NCBI RefSeq assembly: GCF_007197645.1
Contig: NZ_VKGK01000001.1
Location: 403,259 to 467,258, forward strand
Reading direction: 5' to 3'
DNA from: Shewanella hanedai
GTDB lineage: Bacteria > Pseudomonadota > Gammaproteobacteria > Enterobacterales > Shewanellaceae
Length of the DNA: 64,000 nucleotides
A model generated the notes under the pieces. That model saw only the letters and a list, made by a program, of their open reading frames with translations, did no database searches and was not told the DNA's origin. Positions 8,749-18,961 of the stretch are shown here, in pieces (the stretch's first letter is position 1; each line of letters opens with the position of its first letter). Made by a program: the position numbers and the translations under genes.

Positions 8749-10326
8749 ATGAACCGCTTTTCAAAATATATATTATTTTTTTCAATCCTTGTTGGGGTAG
8801 GGTTTTCCGCTTACATAGGCAAAAGTATATATAATAAAGAGAGTAGCGCAATTGAGCTGGATTTTAGAAAAGATGTTGATGATAAAGCGGCGGCATTAGA
8901 GCGTGAGATCTTACTCAATATTGAAGTTCTACATGCCATTAAAGGCCTTTTCGATAGCTCAAGTAATGTAACTTCTAAAGAGTTTAGCCGCATAGCTCGT
9001 AGCTTTTTAGCTCGTCATCAGGATATTCAAGCATTGGAGTGGGTACCTCGGGTGCTTTCTAGCGAACGACTGGCCTTTGAAGAAAGTCTGCAAACCAAGA
9101 TCCCTGAGTTTGAAATTATTGAGCAAAAAATAGATATCATGATCTCAGCTGTTGAGCGAGAGAGCCATTTTCCCATTTTTTATGTGGCGCCATATGCTGG
9201 AAATGAACGAGTGCTTGGCTATGACTTTGCTTCGAGGGAGGAGACGTTATCGGTGATGGAGCGTGCTCGAGATCTCGATAAACCATTGGCAACATCCAGT
9301 ATAGATCTACTTTCCTACAGGTCTAAACAGCAAGGTATTATCATCTTTCTGCCGACCTATTCAGGAGAACCGAGCACGCTAGATAAACGAAAAGAACAGT
9401 TAAGAGGCTTTGTCGCGGGGGTTTATCGCATCGATGATATGTTCGGTAGCGCGATTAAACGTACTTCCGCTGAGGGGATCTTTTTTTCGCTAGAGGATAA
9501 GACCAATGAGTCTATCAACAATCTCTATTCTAACTTTCCTGTCGATCTTATTTTAGATTCATCCCAAACAGCGTTTACCTATGAAAAGAGGTTGAGTCCA
9601 TTTAGTGGTCGACAATGGTCTATCGTTGCAACGCCTAGTGCAGGCTATATTACTGAGCGACGAGGTCGACTACCCTATATTATTGTCATTTTTGGTAGCT
9701 TATTAGTGTTACTTGCAGTCCTCTATATCTACGTTCTAATGAGACGATCAGATTGGATTGAGCGGGAGGTTAAGCAAAGGACACATGATCTGAATGAAGC
9801 TAAGCAGATGCTTGAAGCCTTATCACAGACCGATAGTTTAACGAAAATAGCCAACCGACGTTGCTTTGATGAGAGCCTACAAGCTTGTTGGCAGCATGCT
9901 ATTCGCGAGAGGTCGAGTATAGGGTTGATCATGATAGATATTGATCACTTTAAATTGTATAACGACACTTATGGTCATCTTGCCGGAGATCAATGTTTGC
10001 GTGAGGTTGCTAGCGAACTGAACCAAACCATGAACCGAAAAACCGATCTTGTGGCCCGTTACGGCGGTGAAGAATTTGTGGTTTTGATGCCACACACTCG
10101 CGATTGCATCTCGCCAGCGATACGGTGCCAAACCAATATAGAACAACTTAGTCTGCCCCATGAAAGTTCGCCAACCAACGAGTTTGTTACTGTCAGTGTA
10201 GGGGTCACGAGTATCTTCCCGAATAAAGATTCAGATATGCTTAAGTTTACTGTGGAGGCAGATAAAGCCTTATATCAAGCGAAAAACTCAGGGCGTAATC
10301 GTGTCTGTGTTTATAGTGGTACCTGA
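8749..10326 (+). CDS. CHASE domain diguanylate cyclase (GGEEF)
   Basis: Likely makes c-di-GMP from two GTP. The 525-residue protein has an N-terminal span (about 6-26), a periplasmic CHASE domain (signature IQALEWVPRV), a second span near 305-328 and a GGDEF domain. The site is GGEEF near residue 439, with an intact inhibitory RxxD (RKTD) five residues before it, plus MIDIDHFK and YNDTYGH. ATG 8749 has GAG about eight bases upstream; TTG 8737 is an in-frame alternative. It shares layout and long identical stretches with the GGDQF protein at 6029, which indicates duplication. The ligand for CHASE domains of this type is unknown. Confidence 0.9.
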   Translation: MNRFSKYILFFSILVGVGFSAYIGKSIYNKESSAIELDFRKDVDDKAAALEREILLNIEVLHAIKGLFDSSSNVTSKEFSRIARSFLARHQDIQALEWVPRVLSSERLAFEESLQTKIPEFEIIEQKIDIMISAVERESHFPIFYVAPYAGNERVLGYDFASREETLSVMERARDLDKPLATSSIDLLSYRSKQQGIIIFLPTYSGEPSTLDKRKEQLRGFVAGVYRIDDMFGSAIKRTSAEGIFFSLEDKTNESINNLYSNFPVDLILDSSQTAFTYEKRLSPFSGRQWSIVATPSAGYITERRGRLPYIIVIFGSLLVLLAVLYIYVLMRRSDWIEREVKQRTHDLNEAKQMLEALSQTDSLTKIANRRCFDESLQACWQHAIRERSSIGLIMIDIDHFKLYNDTYGHLAGDQCLREVASELNQTMNRKTDLVARYGGEEFVVLMPHTRDCISPAIRCQTNIEQLSLPHESSPTNEFVTVSVGVTSIFPNKDSDMLKFTVEADKALYQAKNSGRNRVCVYSGT

Positions 10327-10357
10327 GCAATCGCGAGTCGGTTAATTATTTCTAATG

Positions 10358-11635
10358 CTATACAACCACTTCGTGTGAGCGTTCTTTAGCTTTGTTAATA
10401 ATTCGCTTTTCAATCAAGCTTGAAAGCAGAAACATCAGTAAATAGCCAGTCCCTAACGCTAATATTACCGCGACTACATTGTCTGTTATTCGACTGTAGA
10501 GGTAGTAACTGACTATCAAAGCCAAGATCCCACTCCCTCTAATCATTAAGCTTTGTGTAAATAAGCCGTGGGCTTTGATAAATGCCAGCTGATAAGCATT
10601 AAGCATCATAAAAATGAAGAACATTGAGAAATGCATTAATACAGGTGCTGATTTTGCGTACTGAGGTGGAAATATTAATGAAACGATTTCATGGCTAAAA
10701 AGGAGCATTAAGATAAAGAAACTACTGCTGACGATAATTGCCATCTTGTATACCCAATGTTTGATCTGCTTAATTTGTTGAGCGTCTTCATTACGAACAC
10801 AAACGGCGAGTTCTGGGAGTACAAATCGATAAATTGGAAAAACAAATAGCAAGGTTAAATAGGCGATGATAGGCCTAACGACGACTTGGAAGTCTCCAAG
10901 TTCATCAATACTGAAATGGCCAATGGTGAGCAGTACTGTTATGTAAATCATTAAAATACTTGCTCCAGCCTCAAGGGAAGCTGTAAAGCTTTTTTTCATA
11001 AAATCACGAAGACTGGGATCCATATTAATCGGTGCAATAGGCGGTGTTGCAACTTGCTTACGGCGGTTAAAAAACATATAGGCTGCGATAGCAGTAGAGG
11101 AAAACATCAGACTGAAAAAGAGTGATGATATAGCCGTTTGTTTTAACGAATAGAAACAGACGAGGAAGGTAAATACTTGTCCTAACGGTTCTAGCCAAGT
11201 GACTTTGTTTGAGATGTCGTACATACGGTACATGGCAATTTGATTGGTAAAATAGACCTTAAATCCCATACCTAAGATAATGCCGACTAAATGGAAGTAC
11301 TCAACATTAATGTGTAGTTGATGTTTTATGTAAGGCAGTACGACGCCCCAGGTGAGCAGTACCATGGCGATGAGGCTATAGCGGAAAAGATTGGTGATAT
11401 CTTTGTCATTTTTTGTTTGTGAATAACTTACGACCATTGAGGATCGAAAGCCTGTCATCAAAATGAGAGAGAGGGAGATGATATCGACAACCGTATGGTA
11501 AAGCGCGAGATCGTCTTTAGGCATCCACTGAGCTAACCAAATTTTAAAGCCAAAGCCAAGGGTGATACTCACAAGCGTTGCCCATATTCCGGCAATAAAG
11601 GCTTGTTTTACACGTTGAATTGAAGTGGCTTGCAT
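10358..11635 (-). CDS. Polysaccharide flippase-like (MOP superfamily) membrane protein
   Basis: About 425 residues with roughly 12 hydrophobic spans and few charged loops, the layout of Wzx/oligosaccharide flippases of the MOP superfamily. The start MQATSIQRVKQAF followed by a long span is typical; ATG 11635 has GGA six bases upstream, whereas the frame extends to a TTG at 11692. No glycan biosynthesis genes are adjacent, so the substrate cannot be guessed. It ends 31 bp from the converging cyclase gene. Confidence 0.7.
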   Translation of the reverse strand: MQATSIQRVKQAFIAGIWATLVSITLGFGFKIWLAQWMPKDDLALYHTVVDIISLSLILMTGFRSSMVVSYSQTKNDKDITNLFRYSLIAMVLLTWGVVLPYIKHQLHINVEYFHLVGIILGMGFKVYFTNQIAMYRMYDISNKVTWLEPLGQVFTFLVCFYSLKQTAISSLFFSLMFSSTAIAAYMFFNRRKQVATPPIAPINMDPSLRDFMKKSFTASLEAGASILMIYITVLLTIGHFSIDELGDFQVVVRPIIAYLTLLFVFPIYRFVLPELAVCVRNEDAQQIKQIKHWVYKMAIIVSSSFFILMLLFSHEIVSLIFPPQYAKSAPVLMHFSMFFIFMMLNAYQLAFIKAHGLFTQSLMIRGSGILALIVSYYLYSRITDNVVAVILALGTGYLLMFLLSSLIEKRIINKAKERSHEVVV

Positions 11636-11903
11636 AATGTTCCAATAGCTGTAAAAAAGGGAATTAAAGAGGAGATGAATTTTATCCTGCAATACTGAGA
11701 TTCTATAGGTTTGGCTGGTAAAGATGTGACTGATGTTCCTTCTTTACACTTTAACGGTTTAAGCCATGGCACTTTTATTAACATCAAGCTCAAAATACTG
11801 GCAACTTGTGCCTAATTCTACCTTAGGTATTCAATCATTCAGATACTAATACGCCTAGAATTAAACTCACGTAAAGCCTCTGAAACGAGCATTCTCAGGT
11901 AGT

Positions 11904-13034
11904 TTGGGTATATACTTAAACAACAACTTTCAGTTACTTAACTCTCACCTACATAAGGTTTCTAGCTTGCATAATCATTCGGTACAAGGCTCAGAAGCGT
12001 CTGAGTTGATTAAAATAGCTACTTTTAACCTGTTCAATTTTATTGAGCCGCCAGGTGCCTATTACGATTTTGAGAATATCTACAGTCAGGAGCAGTGGCA
12101 GAAGAAGCTGCAATGGATTGCTAAGTATCTCAATGAACATCAGCCGGATGTGATCGGTTTTCAAGAGGTGTTTAGCCCAAAGGCCTTAGCTGAGTTGACT
12201 AAATCTTGTGGCTTAGAATATTTTGCAGTACTAGATAGACCCGATGTGGTTGATGACTTTATCTATAGTAAGCCTGTGGTCGCCATTGCTTCCCGTTATC
12301 CTATTACTGAAATGTACTCTGTCGAAGCCGATGAACGGCTAGCAGGTATGATGGGGATGCAAGCTGGATTTAGTTTTAGTCGTAAACCGTTGAGGGCAAC
12401 GATTGTTCTGCCTAAGCTTGGCCCTTGTGACTGCTATGTGGTGCACTTTAAATCTAAACGTCCCTTATTTGATGCCCAAACTGAGTATTGTTCATCTCAA
12501 CCCGAGATTGAGATGAAAACGGGTCAGCTTCTGGCTGTGGAAGCATTAGCTCAATGGGGATCGAGTATTCAACGAGGCTCTGAAGCTGCGCTGCTTCGAT
12601 GGGCGATGGTAGAGCGTCGTGCACAAACTCAATTTCCTATGCTATTGATGGGAGACTTTAATGACAGTCTACGCGACGGCGTGTTAGCTTCATTAACATC
12701 GGTCGATACTCGAATTAAACCCGACCCAACGTTGGGGGATATCAAGCAGCAATTGCAAGAATATCAACTTCAAGATGCCTATGATTTATATCAAAACAGT
12801 CAATACAGCCTCTCTTCACAAGTGCGGCCAGCGACTTATTATTATTTTGCTGAAGGTTCTGTGCTCGATTATATTTTGCTCTCCAGTGAGTTCGATGCTA
12901 AAAATAGCCGAAGTCTTGCAGAAGTTGGACGGTATGAAACCTATGACCGTCATCTAATCAATCCAAGTTTTGATCTTGATAGTCAGAGCACAGATCATGC
13001 ACCTGTGATGATCACTCTCTCCATTCGTCGCTAG
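11904..13034 (+). CDS. Endonuclease/exonuclease/phosphatase-fold hydrolase
   Basis: A protein of up to 376 residues of the Mg-dependent EEP superfamily (DNase I, sphingomyelinase and inositol phosphatase relatives). Key motifs in order are IATFNLFNF (Asn), DVIGFQEVF (catalytic Glu), LLMGDFND (Asp, Asn) and STDHAPV (Asp-His). No signal peptide is visible, so it is probably cytoplasmic. TTG 11904 with AGG five bases upstream is a possible start, but the first 35 residues look unconserved and the true start may be later. It is followed 31 bp downstream by an unknown gene. The substrate (DNA, phosphoester or lipid) cannot be told. Confidence 0.8.
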   Translation: MGIYLNNNFQLLNSHLHKVSSLHNHSVQGSEASELIKIATFNLFNFIEPPGAYYDFENIYSQEQWQKKLQWIAKYLNEHQPDVIGFQEVFSPKALAELTKSCGLEYFAVLDRPDVVDDFIYSKPVVAIASRYPITEMYSVEADERLAGMMGMQAGFSFSRKPLRATIVLPKLGPCDCYVVHFKSKRPLFDAQTEYCSSQPEIEMKTGQLLAVEALAQWGSSIQRGSEAALLRWAMVERRAQTQFPMLLMGDFNDSLRDGVLASLTSVDTRIKPDPTLGDIKQQLQEYQLQDAYDLYQNSQYSLSSQVRPATYYYFAEGSVLDYILLSSEFDAKNSRSLAEVGRYETYDRHLINPSFDLDSQSTDHAPVMITLSIRR

Positions 13035-13065
13035 GTTATGCCTAAGCCAATTAAGAGCCGATATT

Positions 13066-13977
13066 ATGCTTGATGCGATCTGTACTTTAGATAAATCTGA
13101 AGATGTGACCTACTCAGTATTTAAGTTTCAGAAGCTTAGTGATGATGAGATTGAGCAGTATCGACAATTTTTGTCCTGTCCTGTTTGCAATGGTAAAGCT
13201 TATTACCGTAAAGCGTCGAAAGATGGCAAGGCTGCCTGTTTTGGTTCCCGTTACCATAAAGCGGATTGTCGAGAGTTTAAGCCTTCTCTCGCGAAAGTGA
13301 AGGAGGAACAAGATGCCATTGAGGTCAATCAAGTCTTGGTTGATAGCGATGCTTTGGTTATCGACTTCTCTATCTCGCCGACAGTGGCTGGTGGTGTTAA
13401 GCCTAAAGCTAGGAAGGTTAACCAAGAACCGAAGGAAAATGAACAAGTCAGTGTAGATGCTTTGACTGACGATCCAGATAAGGTACTTTCAAATCAACAA
13501 GGCCCTGATGTTCCTCTAATTTCAGCCACTACGCCTGTTCCAGATAAGCGTGTTTCGGCCCAAGGGTTAGAAAAATTACTCAATAGCCTGCTAAGGGGCA
13601 GTGAACTTGCCGATTCAGATCTTTGGGTTTATACCGACGAGAAGTATCGATGGCGAGCCAAGAACCTGTTTGTTAATTTCGCCGATGCCGAGCCTACTGA
13701 AAATGGTTCTCCGAGAATGTATTGGGGCACAGTGTCTCACTGTGATAAGACGATGGGGTGGCTAAACCCTGCAGACAGCCAAGATGTCGGCATCCCGATC
13801 GATGAGTTTCAAACGGCGCTTTTTAAGCGGTTTGCTATTGATGATCGCCGAGACATTGAAGGTGCTGGGGTGATTATGTTCGGGAAATGTTTTTGGAATA
13901 AGGGCAAGACACGTAAAATTATTCAACTTTGGGGAAAAGACATTAGCCGCATGTTTATCTCTAAAGCCGAGGATTAA
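13066..13977 (+). CDS. Unknown protein with an N-terminal Cys/His zinc-finger-like motif
   Basis: A 303-residue protein I cannot assign to a named family. Near residues 38-72 it has CPVC, then C, then H and C (FGSRYHKADC), which looks like a small zinc-binding knuckle. The middle (about 90-165) is low in complexity and probably disordered. The C-terminal 140 residues are compact and rich in aromatics (WVYTDEKYRWRAKNLFVNF; VIMFGKCFWNKGKTRKIIQLWGKD). It lies 31 bp after the EEP hydrolase and is probably in the same transcript. Nucleic-acid binding is a guess from the zinc motif and neighbour. Confidence 0.65.
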   Translation: MLDAICTLDKSEDVTYSVFKFQKLSDDEIEQYRQFLSCPVCNGKAYYRKASKDGKAACFGSRYHKADCREFKPSLAKVKEEQDAIEVNQVLVDSDALVIDFSISPTVAGGVKPKARKVNQEPKENEQVSVDALTDDPDKVLSNQQGPDVPLISATTPVPDKRVSAQGLEKLLNSLLRGSELADSDLWVYTDEKYRWRAKNLFVNFADAEPTENGSPRMYWGTVSHCDKTMGWLNPADSQDVGIPIDEFQTALFKRFAIDDRRDIEGAGVIMFGKCFWNKGKTRKIIQLWGKDISRMFISKAED

Positions 13978-14368
13978 TAAAAGTCGGATGCATTAGACTT
14001 AGGGCCTAGTAAAAAAATGGTGAGCAGTAATGAAGATGGGCTGATTTTATTGATGGTACTGAGTATTCCATAAGAGTGGTACCAAGTATGTGGATAGCAA
14101 CTTTATGCTAAGTGTTTACCAGCATATTGTAAGGGTAAAACCTTCATTGCTAGTGTTATCTATCGAATTGCGTTTAAGGTTATACTTAACAATTGCTTAC
14201 CACTATGTTTTTTGATTTTACCTTTCCTAATTCCTGCCATCCTATGATACTTTCTAATCTCAATGTTGTGGGCAAGCTAAGGCACTCCTGTCAGTTTACT
14301 TTTGGTTGACTAGCGCCCTATTCAATTACTTGTACCTTCTAATGATTAAGCCTGTATATGGAGAGTCG
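13978..14368. other. Intergenic region, no feature recognised
   Basis: About 390 AT-rich bases between two plus-strand genes. I see no RNA gene, strong hairpin or credible coding frame. Confidence 0.35.
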
Positions 14369-14857
14369 ATGTCTGAAAATATAGTGAAATATATGTTATG
14401 GAGCTTTGTTTTCATGCTGCTTGTCGGTGTCATTGGGATTGTGATCTATCTGAACTCAACTCCTCGGGAGGATAATACACATTTACATGAATTAGTGATG
14501 GGAACTTGGGTCAAGCTGCCTGGTTTTTGTGAAGGAAAGGTCACTGATATTGAGCGAATGGAGATCATATCCCCTGAATCTATGATGGTTGACAGAAAGC
14601 CGGTGAGGATCTCTGGTTTTACACTGAGCGAGACCTCTCCTGTGGTTGTTAATTGCCAAACTATTGGGCAGGGAGAGTTATATGCTCAAACTTCATTTCT
14701 GGGGAATCGATTCACGCGTCTCTATATCGGAAGTGTCGGAGGTTATGTGGTATTAAAAGAAGTGAATCCTCGAGGTGAATTTTGGTTTAAATATGATCAG
14801 AAGTTACAAGAAAAACTTCAAGCGATGAAAAGTTTCCCCGATTTTAATCGAATCTAA
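14369..14857 (+). CDS. Membrane-anchored protein of unknown function
   Basis: A 162-residue protein with one N-terminal span (about residues 8-28) and a soluble, probably periplasmic, part of about 130 residues containing two cysteines (PGFCEGK, VVNCQTI) that could form a disulfide. I do not recognise the family. ATG 14369 has GGAG at 14360-14363 with a five-base spacing, which decides the start over upstream codons in the frame. It stands alone. Confidence 0.6.
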   Translation: MSENIVKYMLWSFVFMLLVGVIGIVIYLNSTPREDNTHLHELVMGTWVKLPGFCEGKVTDIERMEIISPESMMVDRKPVRISGFTLSETSPVVVNCQTIGQGELYAQTSFLGNRFTRLYIGSVGGYVVLKEVNPRGEFWFKYDQKLQEKLQAMKSFPDFNRI

Positions 14858-15188
14858 TTATTATCTCTTTTTAATTTAAGACAACCAGACTCATTATTTT
14901 TAATTTAACGTCATTTAAAAACTAATAGACTGTGTTCTATTCTGTGATCTTATCGTTCTATTTTTACTACCGTAACCCACTTTATTTAACCCTTGCTTTT
15001 TGTGTGTAAATAGTCTCTATGTTTGGCTGCTTTTAATTTAACAACCAAATATGTCGATTTACGGGTGTTAACCAGTTGTTTATCGTTTTTTAATCCTGTT
15101 ATTATATTGTGTCAAGGCCGACCCAATTAAAGGATTACTGGTGTCGATATCATAGAGGCTAGTTTCCATATCGTGAAAGGCTTATTCA
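14858..15188. other. Intergenic region upstream of the first chemoreceptor
   Basis: About 330 very AT-rich bases. I looked for a flagellar sigma-28 promoter and found only a weak GCCGACCC near 15117 with no well-placed -35 box, so none is called. Confidence 0.3.
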
Positions 15189-16814
15189 ATGTTCAACTTT
15201 AAAATAAAACAGAAAATGACATTAGGCTTACTGATTCCGCTCATCCTTATGAGCTGTATCTGCTTTCTTGCTGTCAATATGATGGGCAAAATTGAGTCCG
15301 GCGTAGTAAGTATTTATAACGATAGAGTTGTGCCTTTAGAGGAGCTTAAAGTAATAGGCGATGATTATGCCGTCTATATTATCGATGCTATAAATAAGGC
15401 CAATGCCGGTGCGTTAAGTGCTGAAGAAGCGAGTAAAATTTTACGGCATGCTAGCCTGAGTATTAGTGAAAAGTGGCAGGCCTTTTTGAGCACCAATCTC
15501 ACAGAGGAAGAAGCCCAATTAAGCCGAGAAGCGAATAGATTATTTTCTGCAGCGGATACTTCTGTAGCACAGATTATTCAAAAGCTTGATGGATTAGAAG
15601 GAGATATTACTGGAGAGTTGAGTCATGATATTTTACCCCTCTATGATGTTGTTGATCCTGTCAGTGCTAAAATTTCAGAGCTAGTGGCTCTACAGTTAAG
15701 AGTGGCGGGTGAAGAAAAACATAAAGTCAGTGAGATCTATTCTTCGTCCGTTGTTCTATTTATTACTCTGAACTTAATTGCTGTGATTGCGAGTATTCTC
15801 ATTGGACTCTGGGTGACCAGAGCGGTAATGCTTCCGATAAATGATATTGTTAATAAGTTGAATACCATTCAGAAAGACTCCGATCTTACTGTGCAATTCA
15901 ATACGTTTAATGATGATGAGTTAGGTCAAATATCTTCTAATCTAAGCTTAGTCATTAACCACTTGCGTGAGATTTTAGAATCGATCTTCCATGCCTCGAA
16001 TACTGTTGGAGATTCGACGATCAAGCTACGTGAATTTACACTTAAAAACAGTGAACGCATGTATGAGCAACAATCGGAGACAGAGCAAACTGCTACGGCG
16101 ATGAACCAGATGGTCGCAACAGTGGCTGAGGTTGCTCAAAATACGACGGTTGCTGCTGATTCAGCAAGAGATGCAGATACTAGTGCAGCTAATGGGGATC
16201 TGATTGTTCAGCAGTCAATTACGAGTATGTCCTCGCTTTCGGAGCAGATAAAACAAGCTGCTGAGGTCATTACTAAATTGTCTGATGAAAGCAGAAACAT
16301 CGGCAGCATGCTGGACGTCATTAAGGGGATTGCTGAGCAAACAAACTTACTGGCGTTAAATGCTGCGATTGAAGCTGCTAGAGCAGGAGAGCAGGGCAGA
16401 GGTTTTGCCGTTGTTGCCGATGAAGTAAGAACATTAGCTCAACGTACTCAGAACTCGACTCAAGAGATTGAATCTATGATTGAGCGACTGCAAAAAGGGG
16501 TACAGCAAGCAGTGGTCTCTATGGAGTTGGGGATTAAGCAGGTTAATGATGCAAATGATAAGGCTAACATGGCAGGAGATGCACTCAATAAGATTGTAGG
16601 TTCAGTCGATAATATCAGCAATATGAATACTCAAATTGCAACCGCTGCGGAAGAGCAGAGCTGTGTGGCTGAAAGCATTAATCGAAGTATCATCACAATC
16701 AGTGATATTGCTTTGGCATCGACTGACTCCTCCCATGAACTGTCGAGTTCGGTAGAGGAACTGAGTTCTCTAGCGGAGAATATGCGTTCTCAAGTGGGTC
16801 AGTTTAAGTTATAA
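15189..16814 (+). CDS. Methyl-accepting chemotaxis protein, four-helix-bundle sensor
   Basis: A 541-residue chemoreceptor. It has a span at about 11-31, a periplasmic four-helix-bundle-type sensor (about 32-188), a second span near 190-212, a HAMP domain and a long signalling coiled coil. The conserved hairpin tip ([24 protein letters not shown]) lies near residues 380-403. It signals to CheA/CheW. No C-terminal CheR-binding pentapeptide is visible (ends QVGQFKL). No che genes are nearby. The ligand is unknown. Confidence 0.92.
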   Translation: MFNFKIKQKMTLGLLIPLILMSCICFLAVNMMGKIESGVVSIYNDRVVPLEELKVIGDDYAVYIIDAINKANAGALSAEEASKILRHASLSISEKWQAFLSTNLTEEEAQLSREANRLFSAADTSVAQIIQKLDGLEGDITGELSHDILPLYDVVDPVSAKISELVALQLRVAGEEKHKVSEIYSSSVVLFITLNLIAVIASILIGLWVTRAVMLPINDIVNKLNTIQKDSDLTVQFNTFNDDELGQISSNLSLVINHLREILESIFHASNTVGDSTIKLREFTLKNSERMYEQQSETEQTATAMNQMVATVAEVAQNTTVAADSARDADTSAANGDLIVQQSITSMSSLSEQIKQAAEVITKLSDESRNIGSMLDVIKGIAEQTNLLALNAAIEAARAGEQGRGFAVVADEVRTLAQRTQNSTQEIESMIERLQKGVQQAVVSMELGIKQVNDANDKANMAGDALNKIVGSVDNISNMNTQIATAAEEQSCVAESINRSIITISDIALASTDSSHELSSSVEELSSLAENMRSQVGQFKL

Positions 16815-16837
16815 ACTCTATCTTTACTTTGGGAAAT

Positions 16838-16868
16838 AAGCCCTCGTTTACTGCTATTAAGAGGGCTT
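16838..16868 (+). terminator. Stem-loop after the first chemoreceptor
   Basis: The arms AAGCCCTC (16838-16845) and GAGGGCTT (16861-16868) pair perfectly around a 15-base loop, but the T tract after them is poor. It may act as a terminator. Confidence 0.45.
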
Positions 16869-16937
16869 GATATTGATGTCTGTTTTCCGTTATAGCTAGA
16901 AAATATGCGTTAGCTAAGGAAAAAACAGATGTTGACT

Positions 16938-17651
16938 TTAATCTTGAGTAAAAACAGCTTTCTCTGCTTGTTTAATAATATTGGCGAGTTCACCGCTGGC
17001 GTTCATCTGTTTAATAACGTTATTTATTTCAACAACCAGTTGTGGATGATCTTGGTGAATATAGTGATATAAATAGAGTTCATCTAACGGCTCATTTAGA
17101 TTGACGATATCGGTGTAACCTCGCGCTTTAATAGTTAAAAGGCCATCAATGGTATTCGTGAGCGCAATTTGGGCTCGACCTAATTCGAGAAAGTCCATCA
17201 TGGCTTGAGTGGAGTCCATATCGTAAACAAAAGGCATGCCCTTGGTTATGTTATCGGTATGCTTTACTCCTCTGACTTTGACGATTTTATAGTGTTCAAG
17301 ATCTTCCTTTCGATTGATCACAACTCCGCTGTCTTTTTTGTAAAAAGCCATCGTCTGCAGTGAATAATAGGGAGTAGGAACTCGTATTGCATGTGGGTAT
17401 TCTATTCCGTAGGAAAAAATACGCATGATTTCACCATCTTTTTCGCCCGTAGAGAGCATGCTGGAGGCCCGTTTACCCGGCAGTGGCTTTATGGTGATGG
17501 TATGTCCCAGTTTCTGATAGAAATGCGGTAACACTTTACGGCCAACTTCTTGCTCTATTAAGTTTTCAATTGAGACAAACTGGTATTCTTTAGCAATGCA
17601 TTCCATTGTGGTAAGCGTTAACAGCACGAATAAAATAATATTCCCTTTCAT
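16938..17651 (-). CDS. Orphan periplasmic solute-binding protein (family 3-like)
   Basis: A 237-residue exported protein with a signal peptide (about residues 1-20). The fold matches polar amino-acid binding proteins (SBP family 3), with the typical order IENLIEQEVGRKVLPHFYQKLG, GEIMRIFSYG, LGRAQIALTNTIDG and a C-terminal VIKQMNASGELANIIKQ. No ABC permease or ATPase lies nearby, so it may serve a sensor or an unlinked transporter. The ligand is unknown. Confidence 0.75.
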   Translation of the reverse strand: MKGNIILFVLLTLTTMECIAKEYQFVSIENLIEQEVGRKVLPHFYQKLGHTITIKPLPGKRASSMLSTGEKDGEIMRIFSYGIEYPHAIRVPTPYYSLQTMAFYKKDSGVVINRKEDLEHYKIVKVRGVKHTDNITKGMPFVYDMDSTQAMMDFLELGRAQIALTNTIDGLLTIKARGYTDIVNLNEPLDELYLYHYIHQDHPQLVVEINNVIKQMNASGELANIIKQAEKAVFTQD

Positions 17652-17754
17652 TTTAAGGCCCCGTAATTAACTTATAAAAATAATGGTTTTATTATAGTGT
17701 AGTGTTAAGTGCATTATTTTCTATTTGTCGGCTAATAAACATAGGTTGTTAATA

Positions 17755-18624
17755 TTAGCGTTGACGGTATTTATCTTTATTTTTTTTGCCTATTTTATAA
17801 AGTAAGCCACGAGTTGCTCGTCTAAAGCGAGGAAATAGATAACCTAAAGTGGTGAGCTTACCACTGAACCATGGCATGGCTATTTCAGCATTTTGGCCTT
17901 GTGAGAGTTTGATGACGGCATTGGCGACCTGTTCTGGACTACTCATGGGTTGCGAATAGACAATATCTTCAACTTCATCGATTTCATCCATGATAAAGCT
18001 GGTATCAATTGGACCTGGTGAGACAACTGCGACATTAATCGCTCTGTCTTTAAGCTCATCATGCAGAGCATAGGTGAAGGCCCGTAATCCGGATTTAGTG
18101 CTGCTGTAAGTCGCAGCGCCCTGCAATGGAGCTCGCCCTGCTAAAGAGCCTACCATAATAATGGCATTGCGCTTACCAGTTGTAGGATCTGGCATGTGGG
18201 GTAATACAAGGGCGCTAAGATAGAGAGGAGACTTAAGATTCAAATCCACCATGGCAGCAATTTGAGCTGGTGTTCGCTCGCTAAAATTACCTCTATGGTG
18301 CAGACCCACATTATTGATTAACACGTTAATGCAGCCAAATTGCTCAACGGCTTTATCTACCAGAGTCTGGCATGCCTCTAGATCGGCAATATCAGCGGTT
18401 AGTGTCAGCACCTTTGCTTTAGGATACAGTACGAGTGTATTTTCGAGTGCTTGTAATCCAGCTAACCCTCGTGCTGCGAGTATTAAATTTACTCCTTGTG
18501 GAAAAGCTTTTGCAAATCCAATAGCGCACGCTGCGCCTACGCCTTTTGAGGCACCCGTAATTAATATTGTTGGTATAGAGCTTTCGGTTTTAACATTTAT
18601 TTCATGACCAAGTTCATTGCTCAT
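17755..18624 (-). CDS. Short-chain dehydrogenase/reductase
   Basis: A 289-residue classical SDR using NAD(P)H. It shows the cofactor glycine motif TGASKGVG (about residues 24-31), NNVG (about 105-108), the active-site Ser region (IMVGSLAGRAP) and Tyr-x3-Lys (TYSSTKSG). The AARG end of the second strand hints at NADPH preference, which is an inference. The C-terminal tail is basic (RRATRGLLYKIGKKNKDKYRQR). The substrate is unknown. It is separated from neighbours by 100 bp or more. Confidence 0.88.
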   Translation of the reverse strand: MSNELGHEINVKTESSIPTILITGASKGVGAACAIGFAKAFPQGVNLILAARGLAGLQALENTLVLYPKAKVLTLTADIADLEACQTLVDKAVEQFGCINVLINNVGLHHRGNFSERTPAQIAAMVDLNLKSPLYLSALVLPHMPDPTTGKRNAIIMVGSLAGRAPLQGAATYSSTKSGLRAFTYALHDELKDRAINVAVVSPGPIDTSFIMDEIDEVEDIVYSQPMSSPEQVANAVIKLSQGQNAEIAMPWFSGKLTTLGYLFPRFRRATRGLLYKIGKKNKDKYRQR

Positions 18625-18961
18625 CTATCAGCCTTATTATTTTTATCGAGTCATTGAACACTATCGAAGGGGGAGTAGATTGTTTATTTTGTTGTTTCTA
18701 ACAAAGTTTAAAAACTAGTTTAATTTATATAGCGAATACTTGGTATTGACAAGTCCTCATTGGAATATTAGAGTTAACTTACCTATCGGGTGGTAGGTTT
18801 GATTTGTAGGTTAGAGTGGTTTGAATCACGACAATGTGAGATGACAGCTCACAAAACGATTGTTAAGTGTCATATTCGGATAAGAAAATAGAAGCGTCAA
18901 TCTTCTATTTCTAGAATCAATGTATGTGACTGTATTGGTATTAATATAAGTAGGGAAAATT
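18625..18961. promoter_or_regulatory. Divergent intergenic region with an imperfect palindrome
   Basis: About 337 bases between the SDR and GST genes. It includes ACCTATC-GGGT-GGTAGGT (18781-18798), a 7-4-7 inverted repeat with one mismatch that could be an operator. Nothing else stands out. Confidence 0.3.

Noticed and set aside
15100..15130. Sigma-28 promoter for the first chemoreceptor
   Set aside because: GCCGACCC resembles the -10 box but no TAAA box lies at the right distance.
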